From assembly GCA_002505405.1 (NCBI GenBank), contig DAVD01000029.1, forward strand, positions 1 to 23,047: DNA of 23,047 bases. The letters run 5' to 3'. The notes beneath the pieces are model-generated. The model ran no database searches. It was not told the DNA's origin and saw only the letters and a program-made list of their open reading frames with translations. The DNA is from Candidatus Poseidonia alphae. Its GTDB lineage: Archaea > Thermoplasmatota > Poseidoniia > Poseidoniales > Poseidoniaceae. Below are positions 7,616 to 14,865 of the stretch, in pieces (within the stretch, counting starts at the first letter, position 1; each line of letters begins with the position of its first letter). Position numbers and translations under genes: made by a program.

Positions 7616-10048
7616 ATGGCTGAACAATGGGACGATGCAGGTGCATTTGAGGATGAGGCTGACCGCTTAGTTGGCGAGGTTGACCTGATCGAACGTAATC
7701 CCTTCGACCTTTCAAAAGCACTTGAAGGGGCGGCCTTGGATGAACTAAACCCGTCAGTGAAGAAGTTTGAGTTGCATGCTGAATTCTCGCCCGATGGCGA
7801 CCAGCCAAAAGCAATTGAAAATTTGATTTCTCAATTGGAAAATGGCCAAGAAAGATGTGTTCTTCTCGGCGTGACCGGTAGCGGCAAAACCTTTGCAATG
7901 GCTCACGTCATTCAGAAACTTAACATCCCCACCCTCATCATGAGCCATAACAAAACGCTGGCACGGCAGCTCCATCAAGAGATGGTTGGATATTTTCCCA
8001 AGAATGCCGTTGAGTATTTTGTCTCCCACTATGATTACTATCAACCGGAAGCATACCTTGCAAAACGTGATCTTTACATCGACAAAGAATTAAGCATCAA
8101 CGAGCGAATTGAGCAGGAGCGCTTTGCTGCCGTGGCTTCATTGGTGACCCGCCCTGATTGCGTTGTTGTATCTTCTGTCTCTTGCATTTATGGACTCAAT
8201 CCCCCGGAAACGTTCCTCGAATATCACGTCCGATGTGCAGTAGGGCAGTTGATTGAGACCAGTGACTTACTAAGAGAACTGATTGAACTTCAATACCGGA
8301 GGACGACAACCGATCTCAACCGTGGCGAATGCAGAGTTCGGGGCGAGGTCATCGATGTATGGATGCCAAGCCGAGATGACCCGTTGCGGATTGTGTTTGA
8401 TTTTGACGGAATAAAGAGCATCCAAATTTGTGACCCCGTCACCTGGGACGTCTTGGATGAGTTGGATGAAGCCTGGATTCATCCAAAGGAATTCTTCATG
8501 ACGAGCCCAGAACGTTTCGAAGCCGCGCTTGAATCCATTGAAACCGAACTGAATGCTCGCAGTAAATTCTACGCACGAGAAGGGAGAGAACTTGAGCGCT
8601 ACCGCATTGAACAACGCACTGAATACGACCTTGAAATGCTGCGTGAAATTGGACACTGCCAAGCGATCGAGAATTATTCCCTTCACTTCGACGGGCGAGA
8701 ACGTGGCCAACGCCCCTACTGCTTGCTGGATTTCTTTGCGGCATGTGCAAATCAATTTCATGGAAACCCCGAAAAGTTTCTTGTGATCATGGACGAATCT
8801 CACGTGAGCCTCCCTCAAGTCGGAGGCATGTACCACGGAGACCGCTCAAGAAAGGAGAGCCTCATAGAACACGGATTCCGTTTGCCAACAGCCGCAGACA
8901 ATCGGCCCCTCAAAATACCCGAGTTCCAAAGTCTCGTCCCACAGATGGTATACGTCTCAGCCACGCCCGGAGAACGTGAACTCCGCCATCTCTGTGAGAT
9001 TACAGGCCAGTCTCTTCCAAAGGGCCTAGAGCACGCTACAAGTCGGGGAGGAGCAGGACCTGCAGACCGGGATAAAAAACATCCAGAAGCTGAATCAATG
9101 TACGATATGCTTCAATCCATTGAGGGAATCGCCAAAATGGAACTGAGACCAACGGGATTGTTGGATCCTGAGATCGAAGTGCGCCCAACTGCCGGTCAGA
9201 TCAATGACTTGCTCACGGAAATTAATGCTCGAATTGACCGATCCCAGCGAACCCTTGTAACGGTCCTTACCATCAAATTCGCAGAGGAAGTCGCTGCCTA
9301 CCTCAATCGCATGGGAGTTAAGGCACATCACCTGCATTCGGAAATTGACACGATTGAGCGTACAGAGATCATCAATGCTCTTCGCCATGGACACATCGAT
9401 GTTATTGTTGGAATCAATCTCCTTCGTGAGGGTTTGGACATCCCTGAAGTGAGCCTTGTCGCCATCTTTGATGCTGACCGCCAAGGCTTCTTACGAAACG
9501 AAAGGAGTTTGCTGCAAACTATTGGACGTGCAGCACGAAACCAAGAAGGGAAAGTGCTTCTCTATGCCGATGGTTTTTCTCCCGCTATGGAGGCAGCCAT
9601 ACGGCAAACTCTGGAACGGAGGCAACGGCAACATGCCAACAACCTAGCCCTAGGGATTACGCCACGGACCATTGTCAAGGCCCTACCCGCCATGGGTGAT
9701 ACGACGGATGAACTCATCGCTGGAACAACCACTGGGGGAGATGGTTCTCGTCGACTCATAGCCAAAAAAGGTGGTCGGAAAGATGGGGATTGGGCACAAC
9801 GATTGAATTTGGGCGCAGGGTCTTGGGCTTCGGCTAATGAACCCAATAATTCCTCAATAGAGAAATCAAATTTTCAATTGAAATCTTCTGATGACGGCCA
9901 ATCTCCACCCACGCTATCCCCAAGCGAGCGGTCCGAATTGCTCACTGAACTGCGAGCGGAAATGGAGACGGCAGCGAAGTCCCTCGATTTCGAGCAGGCT
10001 GCTCGCCTTCGAGACCGAATTTATGAAATCGAACGCATGAACGAATGA
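7616..10048 (+). CDS. uvrB: UvrB, excinuclease ABC helicase subunit, with extensions
   Basis: 810 aa against about 670 in typical bacterial UvrB. Motifs in order: Walker A GVTGSGKT at residues 85-92, HNKTLARQL, the damage-probing beta-hairpin region SHYDYYQPEAYLAKRDLYID, SSVSCIYGL, DESH at about 393, YVSATPG at about 446, RPTGLLDPEIEVRP at about 511, GINLLREGLDIPEVSLV, and LLQTIGRAARN. The C-terminal UVR motif (SLDFEQAARLRDRIYEIE) recruits UvrA/UvrC. UvrB verifies lesions in bacterial-type nucleotide excision repair; in archaea the system is regarded as acquired from bacteria. Extra sequence comprises about 46 acidic N-terminal residues, about 42 residues between YVSATPG and RPTG, and a longer low-complexity linker before the UVR domain. 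ATG 7616 is chosen because AGAGGG precedes it; TTG/ATG codons upstream near 7565 would overlap the SDR. uvrA and uvrC are not in the window. Confidence 0.95.
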   Translation: MAEQWDDAGAFEDEADRLVGEVDLIERNPFDLSKALEGAALDELNPSVKKFELHAEFSPDGDQPKAIENLISQLENGQERCVLLGVTGSGKTFAMAHVIQKLNIPTLIMSHNKTLARQLHQEMVGYFPKNAVEYFVSHYDYYQPEAYLAKRDLYIDKELSINERIEQERFAAVASLVTRPDCVVVSSVSCIYGLNPPETFLEYHVRCAVGQLIETSDLLRELIELQYRRTTTDLNRGECRVRGEVIDVWMPSRDDPLRIVFDFDGIKSIQICDPVTWDVLDELDEAWIHPKEFFMTSPERFEAALESIETELNARSKFYAREGRELERYRIEQRTEYDLEMLREIGHCQAIENYSLHFDGRERGQRPYCLLDFFAACANQFHGNPEKFLVIMDESHVSLPQVGGMYHGDRSRKESLIEHGFRLPTAADNRPLKIPEFQSLVPQMVYVSATPGERELRHLCEITGQSLPKGLEHATSRGGAGPADRDKKHPEAESMYDMLQSIEGIAKMELRPTGLLDPEIEVRPTAGQINDLLTEINARIDRSQRTLVTVLTIKFAEEVAAYLNRMGVKAHHLHSEIDTIERTEIINALRHGHIDVIVGINLLREGLDIPEVSLVAIFDADRQGFLRNERSLLQTIGRAARNQEGKVLLYADGFSPAMEAAIRQTLERRQRQHANNLALGITPRTIVKALPAMGDTTDELIAGTTTGGDGSRRLIAKKGGRKDGDWAQRLNLGAGSWASANEPNNSSIEKSNFQLKSSDDGQSPPTLSPSERSELLTELRAEMETAAKSLDFEQAARLRDRIYEIERMNE

Positions 10049-10100
10049 GGCGTAAGTACAGCGTGAACACCTTCATGAAGCGGAGCCGCGAGGTCGGCCC

Positions 10101-11120
10101 ATGGCGATTGACCCCCAGGACTTCGACACCCCTGTTGTAGATTATGACTTCTCCAAGGCCACTACGCCTCAGGAATTGATTCAGCAAATGGCCTCTGCAG
10201 GCGGGTTTACCGCTACTAAATTTGCAACGGCAAGGGAAATCCTGTCCCAAATGAAAACAGAGATTGACGCCGTGGATGCTGATCCAGAGCGAGTAACAAA
10301 CTGGCTTTCATTCCCTGCCTGCCTGTGCGCTACGGGTACGCGCGGGTTCTTTGTTGAGGCCATTAAGCGAAAAATGTTCAACGTTGTTTCAACGACCTGT
10401 GGAACGCTGGACCATGATATTGCAAGGGCTTACAAAGACTACTACCACGGTTCGTTTGACTTGGATGATGTTGAACTTGGGGAACATTCCCTCATGCGCC
10501 TCGGTAACATCATCGTCCCCAATGCATCTTATGGAGAGATCATAGAATCTGTAGTTATGCCTGTGCTCGAGGACATCTACAACGACCGCCTTGCATCTAC
10601 CGGAAAGACCGGGGCAGACGCATGGTTAGGTTTTGGCTCAATTCACCTGGTATGGGAACTTGGTAAGCGCATAGGGACGCCGGACTCACTGATCTATTGG
10701 GCTGCTAAAAACAAGATTCCAGTGTGCATCCCCGGCATTACCGACGGCTCCATCGGAGCACAGTTGTTCATGTTCCGACAAAAACATCGCGATTTTCACC
10801 TTGATACTCTCGCCGACGAGCAAGTCATGAGTGACCTCACCTGGGACGTCGAGGCATCAAACGCCCTCATGGTTGGGGGAGGAATTTCCAAACATCACGT
10901 CATTTGGTGGAATCAATACCGAGGCGGACTTGACAGTGCGGTTTACATCACCACCGCTCCAGAACATGATGGAAGCCTGTCAGGCGCTCGCCTGAGAGAA
11001 GCGATTTCATGGGGCAAGATGAGACCAGAGGCACCTCATGTTTGTGTCGAAGGAGATGCGAGTTTGCTCCTCCCCCTTCTCGGTGCTGACCTTTTTAGCC
11101 AAGCATTTACCGAAAACTAG
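10101..11120 (+). CDS. dys: Deoxyhypusine synthase
   Basis: 339 aa, full length for the family. It makes deoxyhypusine on a lysine of aIF5A from spermidine and NAD. Visible family segments are TATKFATAREIL, STTCGTLDHDIAR, GSIHLVWELGKRI, IPVCIPGITDGSIGAQLF, VGGGISKHH, and the active-site stretch EAISWGKMRPEAPHV with Lys306 as the expected enzyme-imine lysine. The C terminus is LLPLLGADLFSQAF. The ATG is preceded by GCGAGGTC at suitable spacing. It follows uvrB by 52 bp, so it may be read from the same transcript. Its stop codon overlaps that of the convergent minus-strand gene on the palindrome CTAG at 11117-11120. aIF5A itself is not in the window. Confidence 0.95.
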   Translation: MAIDPQDFDTPVVDYDFSKATTPQELIQQMASAGGFTATKFATAREILSQMKTEIDAVDADPERVTNWLSFPACLCATGTRGFFVEAIKRKMFNVVSTTCGTLDHDIARAYKDYYHGSFDLDDVELGEHSLMRLGNIIVPNASYGEIIESVVMPVLEDIYNDRLASTGKTGADAWLGFGSIHLVWELGKRIGTPDSLIYWAAKNKIPVCIPGITDGSIGAQLFMFRQKHRDFHLDTLADEQVMSDLTWDVEASNALMVGGGISKHHVIWWNQYRGGLDSAVYITTAPEHDGSLSGARLREAISWGKMRPEAPHVCVEGDASLLLPLLGADLFSQAFTEN

Positions 11121-11923
11121 CTCATTTCGTAATCACGAGCGAGTTCGGCTACCAGGAGCATGAGGCTTTGCCGAAACGGTGTTCTTGGATTCCAACCCTC
11201 ATTACTAACCGTTTCAAGGGATTCATGGAGCCTGTCGAGAGATGGACGGGGAAGGCGTTCTTGTGGGGACGCCAGGTCTTCAACTTCAACAACAGGTCCT
11301 TCGTCAGCCCTAAGGTGGGACAGATTGAATTGACCTTCACGACCGGCAATCGTTCGAGATACCAACATTTCAAATTCTGTCCACGTTGCCTCCATGGACC
11401 AATATCTACGGCCACAGACATTCATGGAACCTCCAACGGGGAATCCGCCTTTTATCAGGCGCAGAAGGCCTTCAGCGGCATCATCACAAGAGCACCAATA
11501 AGCGCCATCCAAACCGAGGTTTGGAGTCTCGCCATGAGTTGCACATTCCCACCATTGATGGAACATGGCCCCAGCTTGAGTCGAGGCGTCAGTTGTCAAG
11601 AGGTCAAGGATGTGAACTTGAAGGGAATCCCCCTGCATCAAAACATTGCGTGGCGTGAGATGGACGACGGGTACGCCTGTCTGATCATAAGAGCTGAGAT
11701 CTGTCTGTTGGTCTGTAACATGTACCGATACAGACGCTGAGTCGTTCAATGGGCGTATGGCTCCAGGGAACTGCTCGAGAGCAGAAGCATGCTCTTTACG
11801 AACACGTGCAAGGTCAGATTCGGGGACCGAGAATTGGTGAAACTGTGGGATTCCACGCTCCATGAGCGTCCTAGCCAGTGGATGAGCGGCAGCATGAACT
11901 GCTATTCTCGCCTCATCGCCCAT
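11117..11923 (-). CDS. Truncated extended-SDR (NAD-dependent epimerase-like) protein
   Basis: 268 aa. The second half resembles the substrate-binding part of nucleotide-sugar epimerases/dehydratases: HLTPRNVLMQGDSLQVHILD (family R..NVYGPGD), CDDAAEGLLRLIKGGFP (family D.A.a...al), GGSMNVCGRRYWSM (family G..yNiG....s), and the end EGWNPRTPFRQSLMLLVAE (family LGW.P....+gl). The first 90 residues lack a GxxGxxG Rossmann motif, and I see no YxxxK active site. It therefore looks like a non-catalytic relic, or a binding protein derived from an epimerase. No frameshift is evident and the frame is intact, so it is probably expressed. TGTGGGGA lies just upstream of ATG 11923. It is convergent with deoxyhypusine synthase and shares the stop-codon palindrome. 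The function is unknown. Confidence 0.55.
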   Translation of the reverse strand: MGDEARIAVHAAAHPLARTLMERGIPQFHQFSVPESDLARVRKEHASALEQFPGAIRPLNDSASVSVHVTDQQTDLSSYDQTGVPVVHLTPRNVLMQGDSLQVHILDLLTTDASTQAGAMFHQWWECATHGETPNLGLDGAYWCSCDDAAEGLLRLIKGGFPVGGSMNVCGRRYWSMEATWTEFEMLVSRTIAGREGQFNLSHLRADEGPVVEVEDLASPQERLPRPSLDRLHESLETVSNEGWNPRTPFRQSLMLLVAELARDYEMS

Positions 11924-12169
11924 GCATTCCCCACATGATTCCCGTTCATGAAGGATTCCTTCACCATAATTTTAGCATAATAAATCACTTTCCAATATAA
12001 AATTAGTAAATTAAAAACAGATTTTATATTGAAAAAGGGCTCAATTGCATCAACCACTTACTCCATGTTTTCACACCGTTCACTGCCATTCAAATTATGT
12101 TAGGTTCAATAAGAAAACAGAACCTTTTTGATTTTCAGTTTTGAATTATTCATATTGGAAATACGCGCG

Positions 12170-12249
12170 TTATGCGACATTGAAAATTGAATTAAATTCT
12201 ATATTTCAATTGGTTGAATGTAGTATTATGCGACAAATGCAATTGGAAA
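12170..12249 (+). repeat. Pair of imperfect direct repeats (TTATGCGACA) flanking an inverted repeat
   Basis: TTATGCGACA occurs at 12170-12179 and 12226-12235, 56 bp apart. Each is followed by a related A/T-rich segment containing AATTG. Between them, ATTGAAA (12179-12185) pairs with TTTCAAT (12204-12210), and inside that GAATT (12189-12193) pairs with AATTC (12195-12199). These look like regulator-binding sites upstream of the PRC-barrel gene. Confidence 0.45.
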
Positions 12250-12271
12250 GGATATTTTTTTCGGGGAAGAG

Positions 12272-12278
12272 TATAATA
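12272..12278 (+). promoter_or_regulatory. TATA box upstream of the PRC-barrel gene
   Basis: TATAATA is preceded by the purine-rich GGGGAAGAG, which resembles an archaeal BRE. A start about 26 nt downstream (near 12301) would give a leader of about 35 nt with GGAG at 12322-12325, well spaced from ATG 12335. Confidence 0.55.
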
Positions 12279-12334
12279 GGCGTCGGTACTGAGCAATGGG
12301 TAAGCCGAACAAAATCGGCATGGAGATGGGAAAT

Positions 12335-12919
12335 ATGAGAAATACAGAATTTGACATTCAGGAGTTACTCCAACGTGATGTCTATGTGAACGAAAAGAAA
12401 GTAGGTACAATCGTTGGTGAGCGCCACCATCCGAATGAAGCACGAGTTCAATCGATGCGAATTCAAGTGGCACCAGAAGTCGCAGATGAATACATGCGGA
12501 AGCCAGCCGAACTTGCACCACTACCGAAGGAACTGGTGCACAGCATTCGTGGCGACGGAACCGTGAAGCTTTCAAAGTCAATGCGAGAATTGCAACGACG
12601 ATGGAGAAACACGGTTCGAATTGATGAGAAGCTCTACGCACCTGACGAAATGTTGGATCGTGCAGTCTTGGACAATCAAGGAGAAGAGATAGGCGTCATC
12701 ACCCGGTTGTTCCGAGTAAAGCGCACTTACAAGGGAGTTATTGTTACAACAAGAATGCGTATCCAAAAGGAATTCGGCGTTGAATCGGAAATCCGTATTC
12801 CAATCACAGCATTGGCCCGAACACGAGAACGTTTGGATGAAGTCGTTCTTTCTCGAACCTTTGAGAAAGTCCTTCAGTTGCCGTCATTTGCAGCCATCAA
12901 CTCGATGGAAGAAGAGTGA
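12335..12919 (+). CDS. Tandem PRC-barrel-like domain protein
   Basis: 194 aa from ATG 12335, which has GGAG 9 nt upstream; an in-frame ATG at 12296 would add 13 residues. The sequence reads as two related halves. The first is RDVYVNEKKVGTIVG... then APLPKELVHSIRGDGTVKLS. The second is DRAVLDNQGEEIGVITRLFRV... then RIPITALARTRERLDEVVLS. Each has a short beta-hairpin with G.I..., a middle strand, and a closing (I/L)P..(L/A) plus hydrophobic strand. This is the layout of PRC-barrel domains, which occur in RimM, photosynthetic reaction centre H subunits and many small archaeal proteins of unknown function. There is no signal peptide or membrane segment, so it is probably cytosolic, perhaps RNA- or protein-binding. 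The long, repeat-rich upstream region suggests tight regulation. Confidence 0.55.
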   Translation: MRNTEFDIQELLQRDVYVNEKKVGTIVGERHHPNEARVQSMRIQVAPEVADEYMRKPAELAPLPKELVHSIRGDGTVKLSKSMRELQRRWRNTVRIDEKLYAPDEMLDRAVLDNQGEEIGVITRLFRVKRTYKGVIVTTRMRIQKEFGVESEIRIPITALARTRERLDEVVLSRTFEKVLQLPSFAAINSMEEE

Positions 12920-12933
12920 AACCAGAACAATCT

Positions 12934-12945
12934 GACGTTAACGTC
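12934..12945. repeat. Perfect 12-bp palindrome
   Basis: GACGTTAACGTC lies just after the PRC-barrel gene stop and is identical on both strands. With no loop it is a poor RNA hairpin and looks more like a dimeric protein-binding site; chance is not excluded. Confidence 0.35.
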
Positions 12946-12959
12946 TGTTGATTCTTTAG

Positions 12960-12977
12960 CCGTCATGCTTATGACGG
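12960..12977 (+). terminator. Stem-loop between the PRC-barrel gene and tRNA-Ile
   Basis: CCGTCAT (12960-12966), loop GCTT, ATGACGG (12971-12977): a 7-bp perfect stem with a tetraloop, followed by GGGG rather than a T run. It could end the upstream transcript or be a processing element ahead of the tRNA. Without a U tract the terminator call is tentative. Confidence 0.35.
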
Positions 12978-13003
12978 GGGGTCCGGTCGGCGGGTTTACT
13001 ATT

Positions 13004-13080
13004 GCGCGGGTGGCTTAGTCGGTTAGAGCACCCGGCTGATAACCGGGAGGTCGCAGGTTCAAGTCCTGCCTCGCGCACCA
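13004..13080 (+). tRNA. trnI: tRNA-Ile (anticodon GAU), CCA encoded
   Basis: 77 nt including the encoded CCA. The acceptor stem is GCGCGGG (13004-13010) with CTCGCGC (one G-U pair), discriminator A, then CCA at 13078-13080. The anticodon arm is CCCGG (13031-13035), loop CTGATAA, CCGGG (13043-13047), with GAT at 13038-13040 reading AUC/AUU codons. The T arm is GCAGG, loop TTCAAGT, CCTGC. The D arm contains GGTTAGAGC. There is no intron. No distinct TATA box is seen 25 nt upstream, so it may be cut from a longer transcript. Confidence 0.97.
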
Positions 13081-13163
13081 AACCTCTTCCGGAGATATTT
13101 CAATACATTCTCCCTCGCAAAGAACATGAAGGGTCAGCGTACAGCACGACTTGAGGGGAGCAT

Positions 13164-14111
13164 ATGGTCGTTGTATCCGGCAGTAATTCAGGCCCTCTGG
13201 CGAGCCAACTTGCTGAATCACTTGGTTGGGAACACCATGTGTTGGAGACTCGACGATTTCCGGATACCGAGGGATACACTCGGATACCCACTGAAACGAT
13301 CGAAGCCGTTCGGAAGGGTCCCGTTGTCTTGGTATCAAATACCTTCCCGGATTCGGGAATTGTTGAGACACTGCTTATGCTTGAATCTCTAAACGATGTA
13401 CGGAGAGGCGAATTGCATAATTTGCGAGAAATCGGCCCTCAGACCCTACCAAACGTCGGAAAAGGCATTATTCTTGCAATTCCTTATTTCGGCTATTCCA
13501 GGCAAGATAAACGATTCAAACCGGGTGAGGCGATTTCAGCTCGTGCAATAGCCCACCTGCTCGCCACCAAGTGTGATGGAATGGTGGTCTTGGACATACA
13601 CGCACCTGAAGTGTTGCAAGACCTCCCTGTGCCCATTTCGTTCACATCAGCTATGCCGGAACTTTCTGAACGATTGCAAGGGACGGTTGCTCCAGACTTC
13701 ATCCTCTCCCCGGACAAAGGCGCCATTGACCGCGCAAGTCAGGTCGCATCGCTGATTGGTTGCGAATTTTCATATCTCGAGAAAACAAGAATTGATGCAC
13801 ACACCATCGTTCACAAAGCAAAGAATCTCGATGTCGCCGGCAAGAAGGTCGCCATCGTGGACGACATGATCGCCACGGGCGGCACCATCTGTCGAGCTGC
13901 AGAAGCACTGCGTAACCAGGGAGCCACCCAAGTTCACGCTGCATGTTCCCACGGATTGTTCACCGGAGGAGCGATTGCTCGGCTCCTGAGGTACGTTGAT
14001 GGAGTCCATGCAACGGGCTCCTTATCCAACGCTGTGGACTCGATTCCAGGTGGCCCGGCTTTGTCTCGGGGCGTTCATGAAATATTGGACACGCTTGGCC
14101 TCAAACCATAA
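13164..14111 (+). CDS. prs: Ribose-phosphate pyrophosphokinase (PRPP synthetase)
   Basis: 315 aa. It makes PRPP from ribose 5-phosphate and ATP for nucleotide, histidine and tryptophan synthesis. Visible elements are SGSNSGPLASQLAESLG at the N terminus, F.DTEGYTRI (the F.DGE..v motif), the ATP-binding flexible loop IPYFGYSRQDKRFKPGE, VVLDIHAPEV, and the PRPP loop VDDMIATGGT near residues 232-241. About 20 extra residues (NDVRRGELHNLREIGPQTLP) lie before the IPYFGY strand compared with common bacterial enzymes. GAGGGG is placed 6-7 nt before ATG 13164. An AT-rich tract near 13092-13107 may be its promoter. It stands alone between the tRNA and the ribosomal block. Confidence 0.95.
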   Translation: MVVVSGSNSGPLASQLAESLGWEHHVLETRRFPDTEGYTRIPTETIEAVRKGPVVLVSNTFPDSGIVETLLMLESLNDVRRGELHNLREIGPQTLPNVGKGIILAIPYFGYSRQDKRFKPGEAISARAIAHLLATKCDGMVVLDIHAPEVLQDLPVPISFTSAMPELSERLQGTVAPDFILSPDKGAIDRASQVASLIGCEFSYLEKTRIDAHTIVHKAKNLDVAGKKVAIVDDMIATGGTICRAAEALRNQGATQVHAACSHGLFTGGAIARLLRYVDGVHATGSLSNAVDSIPGGPALSRGVHEILDTLGLKP

Positions 14112-14181
14112 CAGAACGGTTGACTGCTCACTGTTTCCTTCTATTGTTCAACAACACCGAGACCGATGCGACCTCCGTTGC

Positions 14182-14191
14182 GTTTATATCC
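14182..14191 (+). promoter_or_regulatory. TATA box for the L7Ae ribosomal operon
   Basis: GTTTATATCC lies in an otherwise mixed-composition leader. A transcript start about 25 nt downstream (near 14212) would give a short leader carrying GGAAGGAG just ahead of ATG 14241. Confidence 0.5.
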
Positions 14192-14240
14192 GCGTGGTTC
14201 TGCGCATGGTTGCCCTTAACATGAGGAAGGAGATATTCCA

Positions 14241-14612
14241 ATGAGTGTACATATAGCATTTGAAACCCCAGAAGACGTTGCTGACAAGATTTACGAGATG
14301 ATCCAATCGAACACGAATGGACGCGTCAAGAAAGGCAGTAACGAAGTCACGAAAGCCGCAGAGCGAGGTACCGCCCAATTCATCATTCTTGCAGAAGATG
14401 TGAACCCTCCAGAATTGTTGGCTCACCTTCCATTGATTTGTGAAGAAAAAGGAATCCCATACGGATACGTCCCAAGCCAAGAATTCTTGGCTAAGGAAGC
14501 CGGACTCGCAAACGGTGTCAAGGCTGCTTCCATCGCAGTGATGGAAATCAACAAAGGCGCCCAAGAAAAATTCAACGAAGTTGTCGAACTCATCAAAGGC
14601 CTCAAGGCTTGA
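14241..14612 (+). CDS. rpl7ae: Large-subunit ribosomal protein eL8 (L7Ae)
   Basis: 123 aa, full length. It is a kink-turn RNA-binding protein of the ribosome and, in archaea, also part of box C/D and H/ACA RNPs and RNase P. The diagnostic segment KKGSNEVTKAAERGTAQFIILAEDVNPPELLAHLP is nearly the family consensus (quoted in part: GSNEVTKAAERG). LICEEKGIPYGYVPS follows. The strong SD GGAAGGAG lies 8 nt upstream. It is first in the archaeal L7Ae-S28e-L24e-NDK-aIF5B gene string, with 22 bp to S28e. Confidence 0.97.
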   Translation: MSVHIAFETPEDVADKIYEMIQSNTNGRVKKGSNEVTKAAERGTAQFIILAEDVNPPELLAHLPLICEEKGIPYGYVPSQEFLAKEAGLANGVKAASIAVMEINKGAQEKFNEVVELIKGLKA

Positions 14613-14634
14613 GATTTAATCGGAGATGAAGATT

Positions 14635-14859
14635 ATGAGTGAAGAACTCGGTGGATGGCCAGCAGAAGTGGTCGAAATTGTAGGCCGAACCGGTATGACC
14701 GGAGAAGCTACTCAAGTCAAGGTGCGTGTTAACGACGCACCCAACCCAAGAGACGTGGGACGTATCATCAGCCGCAACGTGGTAGGACCAGTGCGAGTCG
14801 GTGACATTCTCATGCTCAAGGACACGGGACGAGAGGCCCGAAAGTTGAACGCACGGTGA
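14635..14859 (+). CDS. rps28e: Small-subunit ribosomal protein eS28
   Basis: 74 aa from ATG 14635. It has the OB-fold consensus of S28e: PAEVVEIVGRTGMTGEATQV, VRVND, GRIISRNVVGPVRVGDIL, and LKDTGREARKL at the C terminus. An ATG at 14626 would add three residues, but GGAG at 14622-14625 is 9 nt from 14635 and overlaps too closely with 14626, so 14635 is preferred. It lies 6 bp before L24e and is probably translationally coupled. Confidence 0.96.
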   Translation: MSEELGGWPAEVVEIVGRTGMTGEATQVKVRVNDAPNPRDVGRIISRNVVGPVRVGDILMLKDTGREARKLNAR

Positions 14860-14865
14860 TGAACA

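Larger units (their letters stand above)
11924..12295. promoter_or_regulatory. 372-bp AT-rich divergent intergenic region
   Basis: Gene-free stretch, far more AT-rich than the rest of the window, between the minus-strand epimerase-like gene and the plus-strand PRC-barrel gene. It holds ATTGGAAA at 12154-12161 and 12242-12249 and its inverse TTTCCAAT at 11989-11996 (10-bp inverted match TTTCCAATAT / ATATTGGAAA). It also holds two copies of TTATGCGACA and an imperfect inverted repeat at 12179-12210. TATA-like tracts occur for both directions: TTTATTATG on the minus strand near 11976-11984, and TATAATA on the plus strand at 12272. No supportable short gene was found. Confidence 0.6.

Noticed and set aside
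8270..8836. 188-codon minus-strand frame opposite uvrB
   Set aside because: The plus strand encodes continuous UvrB motifs throughout; the antisense frame is a by-product of codon use.
11924..12295. AT-rich region as a replication origin
   Set aside because: No orc1/cdc6 gene and no recognisable origin recognition boxes nearby; parA is over 6 kb away. Divergent promoter function explains it better.
12992..13002. GGGTTTACTAT before tRNA-Ile, repeated at 18703-18713 before parA
   Set aside because: An 11-bp match is expected by chance many times in 23 kb, and its distance to the two starts differs in a way that does not fit one core promoter position.
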